A model generated the notes under the pieces. That model was not told the origin of the DNA. It ran no database searches and worked only from the letters and a program-made list of their open reading frames with translations. 64,000 nt of DNA from Rubrivivax sp. (GTDB lineage: Bacteria; Pseudomonadota; Gammaproteobacteria; Burkholderiales; Burkholderiaceae_C): the NCBI GenBank assembly GCA_018780805.1, contig JADMJD010000074.1, positions 1 to 64,000 of the forward strand. The letters are read 5' to 3'. Shown here piece by piece: positions 22,088 through 30,334 of the stretch (position 1 is the stretch's first letter; every line of letters begins with the position of its first letter). The position numbers and the translations under genes were made by a program.

Positions 22088-23326
22088 ATGCAACGCCGTT
22101 CTCTGCTGCTCGCCGCCGGGGCCTCGCTGGCCCTGCCCACCGTCTCTGCCTTTGCCGCTGCGCCCAAGGCGCGCGTGGTCATCGTGGGTGCCGGCATGGC
22201 CGGCACCACGCTGGCCAAGTTCCTGCGCCTGTGGGACCGTGGCATCGCCGTGACGCTGATCGACCGCAATCCCCAGTACATCTCCAACATCATGAGCAGC
22301 CTGGTGCTCACCGGCCAGCGCAGCCTGGCGCAGCTGACCTACCGCTACGACGCGCTGCGTCAGCGGGGCGTGACCGTGGTCACCGACGATGTGGCCGCAG
22401 TGGACCCGGTGACCGCACGTGTGACGCTGGCTTCGGGCACCGTGCTGCAGGCCGACCGCGTGGTGCTGGCACCGGGCATGGCCTTTGATTCACCGGCCGG
22501 TGCCTACGACGACCAGCGCATGCCACATGCCTGGCAGGCCGGCCCGCAGACCACGCTGCTGGCCCAGCAGCTGGCCGCCATGCCGGCAGGCGGCACCGTG
22601 GTGCTGACCATCCCGCCCGCACCCTACCGCTGCCCACCCGGGCCCTACGAACGGGCCTGCCTGCTGGCCGACTGGCTGCGCGTGAACAAACCCGGCGCAC
22701 GCCTGCTGGTGCTGGACGCCAACCCCGATTTTGTGACCGAGAAGGACAACTTCTCGGCCGCGTTTTTCGGCCTGCATGCGGGTGTCATCGAGTACCGCAC
22801 CAGTGTCGTGATCGAATCGGTGGACGCGCCGTCGATGACGCTCTTCACCAATGGCGGCGAGGTTCGCGCCGACGTGATCAACCTGATCCCGGGCCAGCGC
22901 GCCGGCCGCATCGTCAGCGACACCGGCCTGGCCACGGCCAACGGCGGCCGGTTTGCGCCGGTGGACGTGCTCAGCTATGCCAGCACCGCGGCGCCGCTGG
23001 TGCATGTGATCGGCGATTCCAGCGCCACCACCCAGCCCAAGGCCGGCCACATCGCCAACCAGGAGGCCAAGGTCTGCGCCGACGCGCTGGTGCGCAGCTT
23101 CAACGGCCTGGCGCTGGACCCGGCGCCGGTGACGAACTCGGCCTGTTTTTCCACCATCACGCAGAGCCAGGCCTCGTGGTTGACCGCGGTGTTCCAGTAC
23201 GACGCAGCCAGCCGCAGCATGGTGTCGGTGGCCAACGCCAGCGGGGCGTCCAACGGCTGGAGCGCCGGTCACTTCCAGGACATGAACACCTGGTTCAACG
23301 CCTTGATGGCGGACAGCTTCGCCTGA
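22088..23326 (+). CDS. fccB: flavocytochrome c sulfide dehydrogenase, flavoprotein subunit
   Basis: FAD protein of 412 residues that oxidises sulfide and passes electrons to the partner cytochrome c in the periplasm. The export signal starts MQRRSLLLAAGAS. The FAD fold is VVIVGAGMAGTTLAKFL (about 30-46). The redox-active disulfide cysteines of the family correspond to Cys182 in YRCPPGPYERA and Cys353 in NSACFSTI. The cysteine that binds FAD covalently in Allochromatium is replaced here by Asn67 (QYISNIMSS), so FAD is probably held non-covalently. In a phototroph this pair could let sulfide serve as an electron donor. Confidence 0.87.
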   Translation: MQRRSLLLAAGASLALPTVSAFAAAPKARVVIVGAGMAGTTLAKFLRLWDRGIAVTLIDRNPQYISNIMSSLVLTGQRSLAQLTYRYDALRQRGVTVVTDDVAAVDPVTARVTLASGTVLQADRVVLAPGMAFDSPAGAYDDQRMPHAWQAGPQTTLLAQQLAAMPAGGTVVLTIPPAPYRCPPGPYERACLLADWLRVNKPGARLLVLDANPDFVTEKDNFSAAFFGLHAGVIEYRTSVVIESVDAPSMTLFTNGGEVRADVINLIPGQRAGRIVSDTGLATANGGRFAPVDVLSYASTAAPLVHVIGDSSATTQPKAGHIANQEAKVCADALVRSFNGLALDPAPVTNSACFSTITQSQASWLTAVFQYDAASRSMVSVANASGASNGWSAGHFQDMNTWFNALMADSFA

Positions 23327-23344
23327 CGCGGGTTGAGGGGGTGC

Positions 23345-23830
23345 TCAGACCCGCGTCTGCAGCACCATGTCCAGCGCCTGCTGCAGCACGCGGGCGTCGC
23401 TGCTGGCGCGGTGGCGCTGCTGGGCGCTGCCGGCGCGCAGGCGCTGCAGCGCCGGGTCCAGCGCGGGCAGGTGCTGGTCGTCCAGCAGGCGCTGCACCGA
23501 TTCGAGCTTGAAGCTGGGCGCAAATCCGGCAGCCTCGAACAAGGCGTTCAGCCAGGTGTAGTCGTGCGCCCAGCCGTCGCAGTACACCGTGCGGCCCGCC
23601 AGACCCTCGTTCAATGCACGTGCCACCGCGGCGGGGGCACGGCCATGCATCAGCAGCGCGTCACGCGGAATGCCATGCATGCGCGCGGCAGCGTCGTCCC
23701 AGTGGGTCCACTCCGGCAGCGGCCGGATCAGCGTGCACCAGGCCAGGCCGTCGTCCCGCACGTAGCCGACCTCGATGGGGTAGCTGTGGCGGCCAAACCC
23801 CGAGGCCTCGATGTCGAGCGTGCAGTGCAT
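23345..23830 (-). CDS. DnaQ-like 3'-5' exonuclease domain protein
   Basis: A 161-residue protein of the RNase H-like DEDD exonuclease superfamily. LDIEASGFG near residue 5-13 gives the first Asp and Glu. DGWAHDYTWL near 87-96 supplies the second metal Asp region. The C-terminal HRASSDARVLQQAL matches the DEDDh motif with His and Asp. It is a stand-alone nuclease domain, much like small oligoribonuclease- or DnaQ-type proteins. It is convergent with fccB, 18 bp apart. Its substrate is unknown. Confidence 0.78.
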   Translation of the reverse strand: MHCTLDIEASGFGRHSYPIEVGYVRDDGLAWCTLIRPLPEWTHWDDAAARMHGIPRDALLMHGRAPAAVARALNEGLAGRTVYCDGWAHDYTWLNALFEAAGFAPSFKLESVQRLLDDQHLPALDPALQRLRAGSAQQRHRASSDARVLQQALDMVLQTRV

Positions 23831-23878
23831 GCCCGCATGGTGCCTGATTCAGGCCGGGCTGGCGCCCCCTGGCTTGAT

Positions 23879-23970
23879 CACGCGTGGGTGATCGACCACA
23901 CCCGCGCTCACGCGTGGGTGATCCAGTCCACACCCGCGCTCACGCGTGGGTGATCCAGTCCGCACCCACG
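23879..23970. repeat. three tandem ~31-bp repeats at the 3' end of the phosphatase gene
   Basis: Three direct copies start at 23879 (30 bp), 23909 (32 bp) and 23941 (about 30 bp, last part diverged). Each begins CACGCGTGGGTGATC and the first two end in CACCCGCGCT. The third copy is the coding end of the histidine phosphatase gene (GADWITHA and stop). The other two are non-coding duplicates just downstream of the stop. This looks like local replication slippage. Confidence 0.85.
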
Positions 23971-24617
23971 CCCTGTTCCAGGTGCGGCACGCCATTGAAG
24001 CTGACCAGCACATGGCGTTTGGGCATGACCTGGAATTCGGTGACCGAGCTGTTGCGCATGCGCAGGTTCAGGTCGATCACCGGCGTGCCCTGCAGGCCCA
24101 GCACCAGGCCGACGGCGGTGGCGATGGGCCCGCCGCTGGACACCAGCAGCACGTCACCCCGGTGCTGCGTGCGCACATGCTCCAGCGCCGCGGCCACACC
24201 GGCCACGAACTCAGCATGCGTGGTCATGCCCGCCGGCTGCGTGCGGCCGGCCATCCAGGCCTCCAGGCCCTCGCGCAGCAGCCGGAAGTGGTGGCGGAAG
24301 CTGTCCAGCGCGTCGCTGGGGTCGGGCGGGGGTGGTGGCTCGGGGTAGAGCGCCCGCACCACGGCCTCGCCGTCGAACTCGTTCAGGCCCGGCAGCCGGG
24401 TGGGGGCGGGCAGACCGCCGAAGCCGGCGCCCAGTGCATCGAGTGATTGCACGTGGCGCTTGAGCGTGCCGCTGAGCGTGGCCTCGAACTGCAGGCCGCG
24501 CCCGCGCAGGTGTTCGCCCAGGCGCTGGCACTGGCGGGTGCCAAGCGGGCTCAGCTGGTCGTAGTCGGCGGCGCCAAAACTGGCCTGACCGTGGCGGACG
24601 AGGTAGAGGGTGCCCAT
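23940..24617 (-). CDS. histidine phosphatase family protein
   Basis: Phosphoglycerate-mutase-like phosphatase of 225 residues from ATG 24617 (MGTLYLVRHGQASFG). LVRHGQ holds the catalytic His; GLNEFDGE carries the acid/base Glu region and VLLVSSGGPIATAV the later part of the active site, though the usual second SHG histidine is replaced (SSGG). A proline run (PEPPPPPDP) lies near 120. Its last codons are part of a tandem repeat. It is divergent from the RND efflux operon. The substrate is unknown. Confidence 0.85.
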   Translation of the reverse strand: MGTLYLVRHGQASFGAADYDQLSPLGTRQCQRLGEHLRGRGLQFEATLSGTLKRHVQSLDALGAGFGGLPAPTRLPGLNEFDGEAVVRALYPEPPPPPDPSDALDSFRHHFRLLREGLEAWMAGRTQPAGMTTHAEFVAGVAAALEHVRTQHRGDVLLVSSGGPIATAVGLVLGLQGTPVIDLNLRMRNSSVTEFQVMPKRHVLVSFNGVPHLEQGVGADWITHA

Positions 24618-24750
24618 GGCGTTGCATTGTGGCCGGGCCGGCGTGGCCAGGCCTGTCGCATCGGTGACCGGCGCGGGTGCTCGGCCCAGGCCCGTTCGCC
24701 CCGGCCGGCAGACGTTTCGTCGCATGGTGGTGGGCGGCGGGGCCAGGTGT

Positions 24751-24759
24751 TGCTACGCT
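24751..24759 (+). promoter_or_regulatory. candidate extended -10 promoter of the RND efflux operon
   Basis: TGC-TACGCT (24751-24759) lies about 52 bp before the start of the membrane-fusion gene. No clear -35 is seen, as expected for an extended -10 promoter. The same TACGCT hexamer occurs before aerR. Confidence 0.4.
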
Positions 24760-24810
24760 CGCGGCCTTCGAACAGAACTTCCGGCGCCCACGAAGCGCCC
24801 ACGGTCGACC

Positions 24811-25986
24811 ATGCCTTCCTCGCGCACCCCCTCTCTTCTGATCCCGGTGGCTTCCCTGGCGCTGTTGGCCGCCCTGGTGGGCTGCGGCCCGTCTGGCGGC
24901 GGCGCCGGCGCTGCATCGGCTCCGCTGGCGGCCAAACCGGCGCTGCTGCTGGCGCCCGAAGACCTGCTCACGCTGCAGCCCAGCCGCATGGCCCAGGGCC
25001 CGGTGATCACCGGCGCCGTGATGCCCGAGCGGCGCGCCGACCTGCGCGCCGAAGTGGCCGCGGTGGTGGTGCAGGTGCTCAAGGACAACGGTGAGACGGT
25101 GCGCGCCGGCGAGCTGCTGATGCGGCTGGACGACACCGCCATCCGCGACAGCCTGGCCTCGGCCGAAGAAGCGCTGCGTGCGTCCAGCCAGGCCTTTGAG
25201 CAGGCCGAGCGCCAGGTGGCGCGCTTCAAGACCCTGCAGGCCCAGGGCATGACCTCGACCCAGGCGCTGGAAGACGCCGAGGTGCGGCGCAACAACGCGC
25301 AGAGCGACCTGGTCGCTGCCCGCTCGCGGGTGGTGGGCGCGCGCCAGCAGATGCAGCGCACCGCCGTGCGCGCACCGTTCGACGGTGTGGTCAGCGAGCG
25401 CAAGGCCTCGTCGGGCGACACCGCGCAGGTGGGCAAGGAACTGGTGAAGGTGATCGACCCACGCAGCATGCGCTTCGAGGGCCTGGTCTCGGCCGACCGG
25501 CTGGCCGAGCTGAAGCTGGGGCAGGCGGTGCGCTTCCGCATCAACGGCGTGACCGAGGGCGATTTCGCCGGCAAGGTCGAGCGCATCGACGCCAGCGTCA
25601 ACACCGCGACACGCCAGGTGGCGGTGGCGGTGGCCTTTGCCGAGCCCGCCCGTGCGCCCAAGGTGGCCGGCCTGTTTGCCGAAGGCCGGGTGGAAACCGG
25701 CAGCGCCCAGGTGCTGGCCCTGCCGGAAAACGCGCTGGTGCGCAGTGGCGAAGCTGCCCATGTCTGGCGTGTGCAGGGCACGCAACTGGCCAAGGTGGCG
25801 GTGCGCCTGGGCGAGCGTGATGCCCGCACCGGCGAGGTGCCGGTGCTCAGCGGCCTGGCCGCCGGCGACCGGCTGCTGCGCAACCCGGGCAGCACGGTGA
25901 GCGATGGCCAGGCGGTGGAGTTTGCCAAGGCAGCGCCTGTTGCGGCGCCCGCCACCGCGGCGCCCGCGTCCGCCGCCGCGAAGTGA
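24811..25986 (+). CDS. RND efflux periplasmic adaptor lipoprotein
   Basis: Membrane-fusion protein of 391 residues that links an inner-membrane RND pump to an outer-membrane channel. The lipoprotein signal ends LVGC with Cys25 as the lipidated residue. Then come a lipoyl half (about 65-100), an alpha-hairpin coiled coil (110-175, EEALRASSQAFEQAERQVAR), the second lipoyl half with TAVRAPFDGVVSE, a beta-barrel and a membrane-proximal domain. The C-terminus is Ala/Pro-rich. The pump gene follows 7 bp later. No outer-membrane factor gene or local regulator is adjacent. Confidence 0.92.
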   Translation: MPSSRTPSLLIPVASLALLAALVGCGPSGGGAGAASAPLAAKPALLLAPEDLLTLQPSRMAQGPVITGAVMPERRADLRAEVAAVVVQVLKDNGETVRAGELLMRLDDTAIRDSLASAEEALRASSQAFEQAERQVARFKTLQAQGMTSTQALEDAEVRRNNAQSDLVAARSRVVGARQQMQRTAVRAPFDGVVSERKASSGDTAQVGKELVKVIDPRSMRFEGLVSADRLAELKLGQAVRFRINGVTEGDFAGKVERIDASVNTATRQVAVAVAFAEPARAPKVAGLFAEGRVETGSAQVLALPENALVRSGEAAHVWRVQGTQLAKVAVRLGERDARTGEVPVLSGLAAGDRLLRNPGSTVSDGQAVEFAKAAPVAAPATAAPASAAAK

Positions 25987-25993
25987 GGCCCGC

Positions 25994-28900
25994 ATGATCC
26001 TCTCCGAATTCAGTGTCAAGCGGCCGGTGGCGATGATCGTCATCATCATCGGCTTGATGGCTCTCGGCCTGCTCGCGCTGTCCAAGCTGCGCGTGAACCA
26101 GATCCCGGACGTCGAACAACCCATCATCGTCGTCAACATCCCGTACCCGGGCGCGAGCCCGGACACGGTGGAACGCGAGGTCGTCAACCGCATCGAGAAG
26201 GCGCTGCAAGGCATCTCCGGCGTGGACCGCCTGAGTGCCACCGCCAGCGAAGGCAACGCCCGCCTGCTGCTGTTCTTCGATTTCGACAAGGACCTGGTGG
26301 TCGCCGCCGACGAGGTGCGCAACGCCATCGCCAGCGTGCGCTACAAGCTGCCGGTGGAGATGCGCGAGCCCATCCTGCAGCGCCTGGACCCCGCGGCCGA
26401 GCCCATCATGCAGCTGGCGCTGTCGTCGAGCTCGCTCACCCACGCCGAACTCTCGCGCCTGGCCGAGGACCGGCTGGCCGAACGTTTCCGCGGCGTGCCG
26501 GGCGTGGCCGTGGTCAACGTCAACGGCGCGCTGCGGCGCGAGCTGTCGGTGCTGCTGCGGGCGCAGAAGCTGCGTGAACAAGAGGTCTCGGTGACCGAGG
26601 TCGTGGCCGCGCTGCGCGCGCAGAACGCCACCGCGCCGGTGGGCAAGGTGCGCGGCGAGCTGGAGGACCAGAGCATCCGCCTGGTGGGCCGCATCGAATC
26701 CCCGGCCGAGTTCGGCCGCATCGTCGTCAAGCGCCGCGGCGACGAGCTGGTGCGGCTGTCCGACGTGGCCGTGGTGCAGGATGGTTTTGCCGAGCTGAGC
26801 GGCTTTTCGGTGCGCAGCGGCAAGCCCAACGTGGGCCTGTCCATCACCCGCACCCGCGAGGCCAGCACGGTCAGCGTGGCCAATGAGATCCGGCAGACGA
26901 TGGCCGAGATCAAACCCACGCTGCCGCCAGGCACGGTGCTGGAGGTCACGCGTGACGGCGGCGAGGAGGCGGAAAACAGCCTCAACAACGTCATCCACGC
27001 GCTGGTGTTCGGCGCCGGGCTCACGGTGTTCGTGGTCTACGTGTTCCTGAACTCCTGGCGCTCCACCTTGATCACGGCGCTGTCGCTGCCCACCTCGGTG
27101 ATCGCGGCCTTCATCGCCGTCTGGCTGGCCGGCTTCACGCTCAACTTCATGAGCCTGCTGGGCCTGTCGCTGGCCATCGGCGTGCTGATCGACGACGCCA
27201 TCGTGGTGCGCGAAAACATCGTGCGCCACATGGAGCTGGGGGCCGACCGCGTGACGGCCGCACTCAAGGGCACGGCCGAGATCGGCCTGGCGGTGGCGGC
27301 CACCACGTTTTCCATCGTCGCGGTGTTCATCCCGGTGGCCTTCATGCCGGGCGTGTCGGGCGAGTGGTTCCGGCCCTTCGGCCTGACCGTGGTGGCCTCG
27401 GTGCTGGTGAGCCTGTTCATCAGCTTCACGCTGGACCCCATGCTGTCGGCCTACTGGGGCGACCCCCCGGGCCACCACCTGGAACCCAAGCGCGGCCTGA
27501 GCCTGTGGCTGCAGAAGTTCAACACATGGTTCGACCACCAGTCTGACCGTTACGGCCGTGTGATCGCCTGGGCCTTGCACCACCGGCGCTGGATGGCGGT
27601 GTTTGCGGTGCTCAGCCTGGTCGGCGCCATCGCGCTGCAGGGCAAGTTCGGCGGCTCCAGCTTCCTGCCGGCCACCGACGGCGGCACCATCGCGGTGGAG
27701 ATCCGCACGCCGGCCAGCAGCAGCTTGGCCTATGCACGTTTGAAGGTGGAGGCCGCGGCGGCGCTGGCGCGCACCATCCCCGAGACCGTGGCCACCAACA
27801 GCTATGTGAACCCGGGTGGTGGCCGGATCTTCGTGGACATCGGCAAGAGCACGCAGCGCCAGCGTTCGGCGGCGCAGATCTCGGCCGACCTGCGCAAGCT
27901 CACCGCGCGCCTGGTGGGTGCCGAGTACGTGGTGCTGGACGACCTGAACAACGGCGCGCAAAAGCCGGTGCAGATCCGCTTCACCGGGCCCGATTCACGC
28001 CGGCTGCTGGCCATCACGCAGGAGTTCATGGAAAAGCTGCGTGCCGTGCCCGGTGCGGTGGACGTGGGCCTGTCGGAGCAGGACCCGCAGACCGAGATGC
28101 AGATCGAGCTCGACCGCGGCCTGGCCAACACACTCGGCATCTCGGTGGCCGACGCGGCGCAGGCGCTGCGGGTGGCCTTTGCCGGCGTCGAAGCCGGCGA
28201 CTGGGTGGACCCGAGCGGCGAGACGCGCGACGTGGCCGTGCGCCTGCACCCGGACGACCGCGTGGAGGCCGGCAACATCGAACGCCTGCCGATCTCGGTG
28301 AGTGGCAGCAACCGCATGGTGCCGCTGGAGCAGATCGCCAAGGTCACGATGGGCAAGGGCCCGTCGCAGATCCAGCACAGCGACGGCAAGCGCACCATCT
28401 CGGTGGCGGCCAACGCGCAGGGCCGCAGCCCGGGCGAGGTGACGGCGGACGCGATGAAGATCGCGCGCAGCCTGAACTACCCCCCGGGTTACGGGCTGGA
28501 ACTGGCCGGTGCCTCGCGCGACCAGCAGGAGGTCTTCCGCGAGATGGGCATCGCACTCGTCTCCGGCATCGCGCTGATGTACCTGATCCTGGTGATGCAG
28601 TTCGGCAGTTTCACCGCGCCGCTGGCGGTGATGTTGTCGCTGCCGCTGAGCCTGATCGGCGTCGTGCTGGCGCTGCTGATGACCGGCGGCACGCTGAACC
28701 TGATGAGCTTCATCGGGGTGATCATGCTGATGGGCCTGGTGGCCAAGAACGCCATCCTGCTGCTGGACGCGGCGCGTGTCAGCGAAGCCGAGGGCATGGA
28801 CCGTGAAGAGGCGCTGATGGCCGCCGGCCGCAAACGGCTGAGGCCCATCCTGATGACCACGTTCGCGCTGATCGCCGGCATGTTGCCGGTGGCCATCGGC

Positions 28901-29194
28901 GTGGGCGAGGGCGGCGAGTTCTACCGCCCGATGGCCGTGGCCATCATCGGCGGCACCATCACGAGCACCTTCCTGACGCTGCTGGTGATCCCGAGCTTCT
29001 ACGACAGCATCGAGAACTCGCGCGACCGCGCCATCGCCAAGTTCCACGTGCGAGATGCCCGCTGGCACACTTCGGTGGCCTTCACGCTGACGCTGCTGGA
29101 GGCGCTGCTGACGCTGCTGATGCTGCGCGCCGTGTGGCGCGGCCTGAAGCGGCTGTTCAGCTGGCGGCCAGGCGCGCGCAGACAGCCTGCGTGA
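25994..29194 (+). CDS. RND family multidrug/solute efflux pump
   Basis: Inner-membrane proton-driven pump of 1,066 residues, close to the ~1,040 family norm. It has a transmembrane helix at 9-31, porter domain, six-helix block (about 335-540), a second porter and second helix block (about 855-1,020). Paired acidic residues in AIGVLIDDAIVVREN are the expected proton relay on helix 4. AKNAILLLDAARVSE marks the second half. The start ATG 25994 gives MILSEFSVKRPVAMIVIIIG. The last 38 bp overlap the end of the convergent tartrate dehydrogenase gene. Substrates cannot be read from sequence. Confidence 0.93.
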   Translation: MILSEFSVKRPVAMIVIIIGLMALGLLALSKLRVNQIPDVEQPIIVVNIPYPGASPDTVEREVVNRIEKALQGISGVDRLSATASEGNARLLLFFDFDKDLVVAADEVRNAIASVRYKLPVEMREPILQRLDPAAEPIMQLALSSSSLTHAELSRLAEDRLAERFRGVPGVAVVNVNGALRRELSVLLRAQKLREQEVSVTEVVAALRAQNATAPVGKVRGELEDQSIRLVGRIESPAEFGRIVVKRRGDELVRLSDVAVVQDGFAELSGFSVRSGKPNVGLSITRTREASTVSVANEIRQTMAEIKPTLPPGTVLEVTRDGGEEAENSLNNVIHALVFGAGLTVFVVYVFLNSWRSTLITALSLPTSVIAAFIAVWLAGFTLNFMSLLGLSLAIGVLIDDAIVVRENIVRHMELGADRVTAALKGTAEIGLAVAATTFSIVAVFIPVAFMPGVSGEWFRPFGLTVVASVLVSLFISFTLDPMLSAYWGDPPGHHLEPKRGLSLWLQKFNTWFDHQSDRYGRVIAWALHHRRWMAVFAVLSLVGAIALQGKFGGSSFLPATDGGTIAVEIRTPASSSLAYARLKVEAAAALARTIPETVATNSYVNPGGGRIFVDIGKSTQRQRSAAQISADLRKLTARLVGAEYVVLDDLNNGAQKPVQIRFTGPDSRRLLAITQEFMEKLRAVPGAVDVGLSEQDPQTEMQIELDRGLANTLGISVADAAQALRVAFAGVEAGDWVDPSGETRDVAVRLHPDDRVEAGNIERLPISVSGSNRMVPLEQIAKVTMGKGPSQIQHSDGKRTISVAANAQGRSPGEVTADAMKIARSLNYPPGYGLELAGASRDQQEVFREMGIALVSGIALMYLILVMQFGSFTAPLAVMLSLPLSLIGVVLALLMTGGTLNLMSFIGVIMLMGLVAKNAILLLDAARVSEAEGMDREEALMAAGRKRLRPILMTTFALIAGMLPVAIGVGEGGEFYRPMAVAIIGGTITSTFLTLLVIPSFYDSIENSRDRAIAKFHVRDARWHTSVAFTLTLLEALLTLLMLRAVWRGLKRLFSWRPGARRQPA

Positions 29195-30227
29195 CCTGGG
29201 CCGTCGTGGCCGTGCCGCCCAGGTCCCGCGTGTGCAGCGCGGGGTCGGCGGTCACGGCTTCGATGGCGGCCATCAGCCGCGCGGCGGCGGCCGGCTCGCC
29301 GATGTGCTCCAGCAGCATCACGCAGCTCCAGAAGGTGCCCACCGGGTTGGCCAGGCCCTGGCCCATGATGTCGAAGGCCGAGCCGTGGATGGGCTCGAAC
29401 ATGCTGGGGTAACGCCGCTCCGGGTCGATGTTGCCGGTGGGTGCGATGCCCAGGCTGCCGGCCAGCGCGGCGGCCAGATCGCTCAGGATGTCGGCGTGCA
29501 GGTTGGTGGCCACCACGGTGTCGATGCTGGCCGGGCGGTTGACCATGCGGGCCGTCATCGCGTCCACCAGTTCCTTGTCCCAGCGCACATCGGGGAACTC
29601 GGCTGCCACCTCGGCGGCGATCTGGTCCCACATCACCATCGCATGGCGCTGCGCGTTGCTCTTGGTCACCACGGTCAGCAGTTTGCGCGGCCGGCCCTGC
29701 GCCAGTTTGAAGGCGTAGCGCATGATGCGTTCGACACCGGCACGCGTCATCATGCTGACGTCGGTGGCCACCTCGATCGGGTGGCCCTGGTGCGCGCGGC
29801 CGCCGACGCCGGCGTATTCGCCCTCTGAGTTCTCGCGCACGATCACCCAGTCCAGGTCCTGCGCGCGGCAGCGCTTCAGCGGCACGTCGATGCCGGGCAG
29901 GATGCGCGTGGGCCGCACGTTGGCGTACTGGTCGAAGCCCTGGCAGATCTTCAGCCGCAGGCCCCAGAGCGTGATGTGGTCGGGGATCTTCGGGTCACCT
30001 GCGCTGCCGAAGAGGATGGCGTCCATGCCGCGCAGCGCGTCCAGGCCGTCGGCCGGCATCATCTCGCCATGGGCGCGGTACCAGTCGCCGCCCCAGCCGA
30101 AGGGGTGGAACTGAAAAGCGAAGCCGCCGCCCGCGTCGGCCAAGGTCTGAAGCACCTGCTGGCCGGCGGGCACCACCTCCTGGCCGATGCCGTCCCCGGG
30201 GATGGTGGCGATGCGGTAGGTCTTCAT
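29157..30227 (-). CDS. ttuC: tartrate dehydrogenase/decarboxylase
   Basis: NAD-dependent beta-decarboxylating dehydrogenase of 356 residues, related to isopropylmalate and isocitrate dehydrogenases. Family members of this type oxidise tartrate and D-malate in the cytosol. The start is MKTYRIATIPGDGIGQEVVP. The substrate-binding block is VRENSEGEYAGVGGR (about 129-143). VTKSNAQRHAMVMWD and the NAD-site GTATTAQV are present. It is divergent from a LysR regulator 107 bp away, the usual arrangement for tartrate genes. Tartrate as substrate follows the closest family resemblance; D-malate is the alternative. Confidence 0.85.
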   Translation of the reverse strand: MKTYRIATIPGDGIGQEVVPAGQQVLQTLADAGGGFAFQFHPFGWGGDWYRAHGEMMPADGLDALRGMDAILFGSAGDPKIPDHITLWGLRLKICQGFDQYANVRPTRILPGIDVPLKRCRAQDLDWVIVRENSEGEYAGVGGRAHQGHPIEVATDVSMMTRAGVERIMRYAFKLAQGRPRKLLTVVTKSNAQRHAMVMWDQIAAEVAAEFPDVRWDKELVDAMTARMVNRPASIDTVVATNLHADILSDLAAALAGSLGIAPTGNIDPERRYPSMFEPIHGSAFDIMGQGLANPVGTFWSCVMLLEHIGEPAAAARLMAAIEAVTADPALHTRDLGGTATTAQVTQAVCARLAAS

Positions 30228-30294
30228 GCGGGTCTCTCCAAAAGGGTGAATGGCGGCACTTTAGGGTCTGCCTGGGGTGATCAGCCGGTGCGAA

Positions 30295-30313
30295 AGTGAA
30301 GCTGTCTTTCACT
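30295..30313. promoter_or_regulatory. dyad operator candidate between ttuC and its LysR regulator
   Basis: AGTGAA (30295-30300), seven bases, TTCACT (30308-30313): a perfect 6-bp inverted repeat 21 bp before the LysR start and 67 bp before ttuC. Size and place fit a LysR recognition site in a divergent promoter region. A further GTGAA half lies at 30246-30250. Confidence 0.5.
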
Positions 30314-30334
30314 GCAGGTTCACAATCCAGCGGC

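Noticed and set aside
23879-23970. Possible CRISPR array
   Set aside because: There are only three units with no unique spacers between them; they are direct tandem copies of a coding end.
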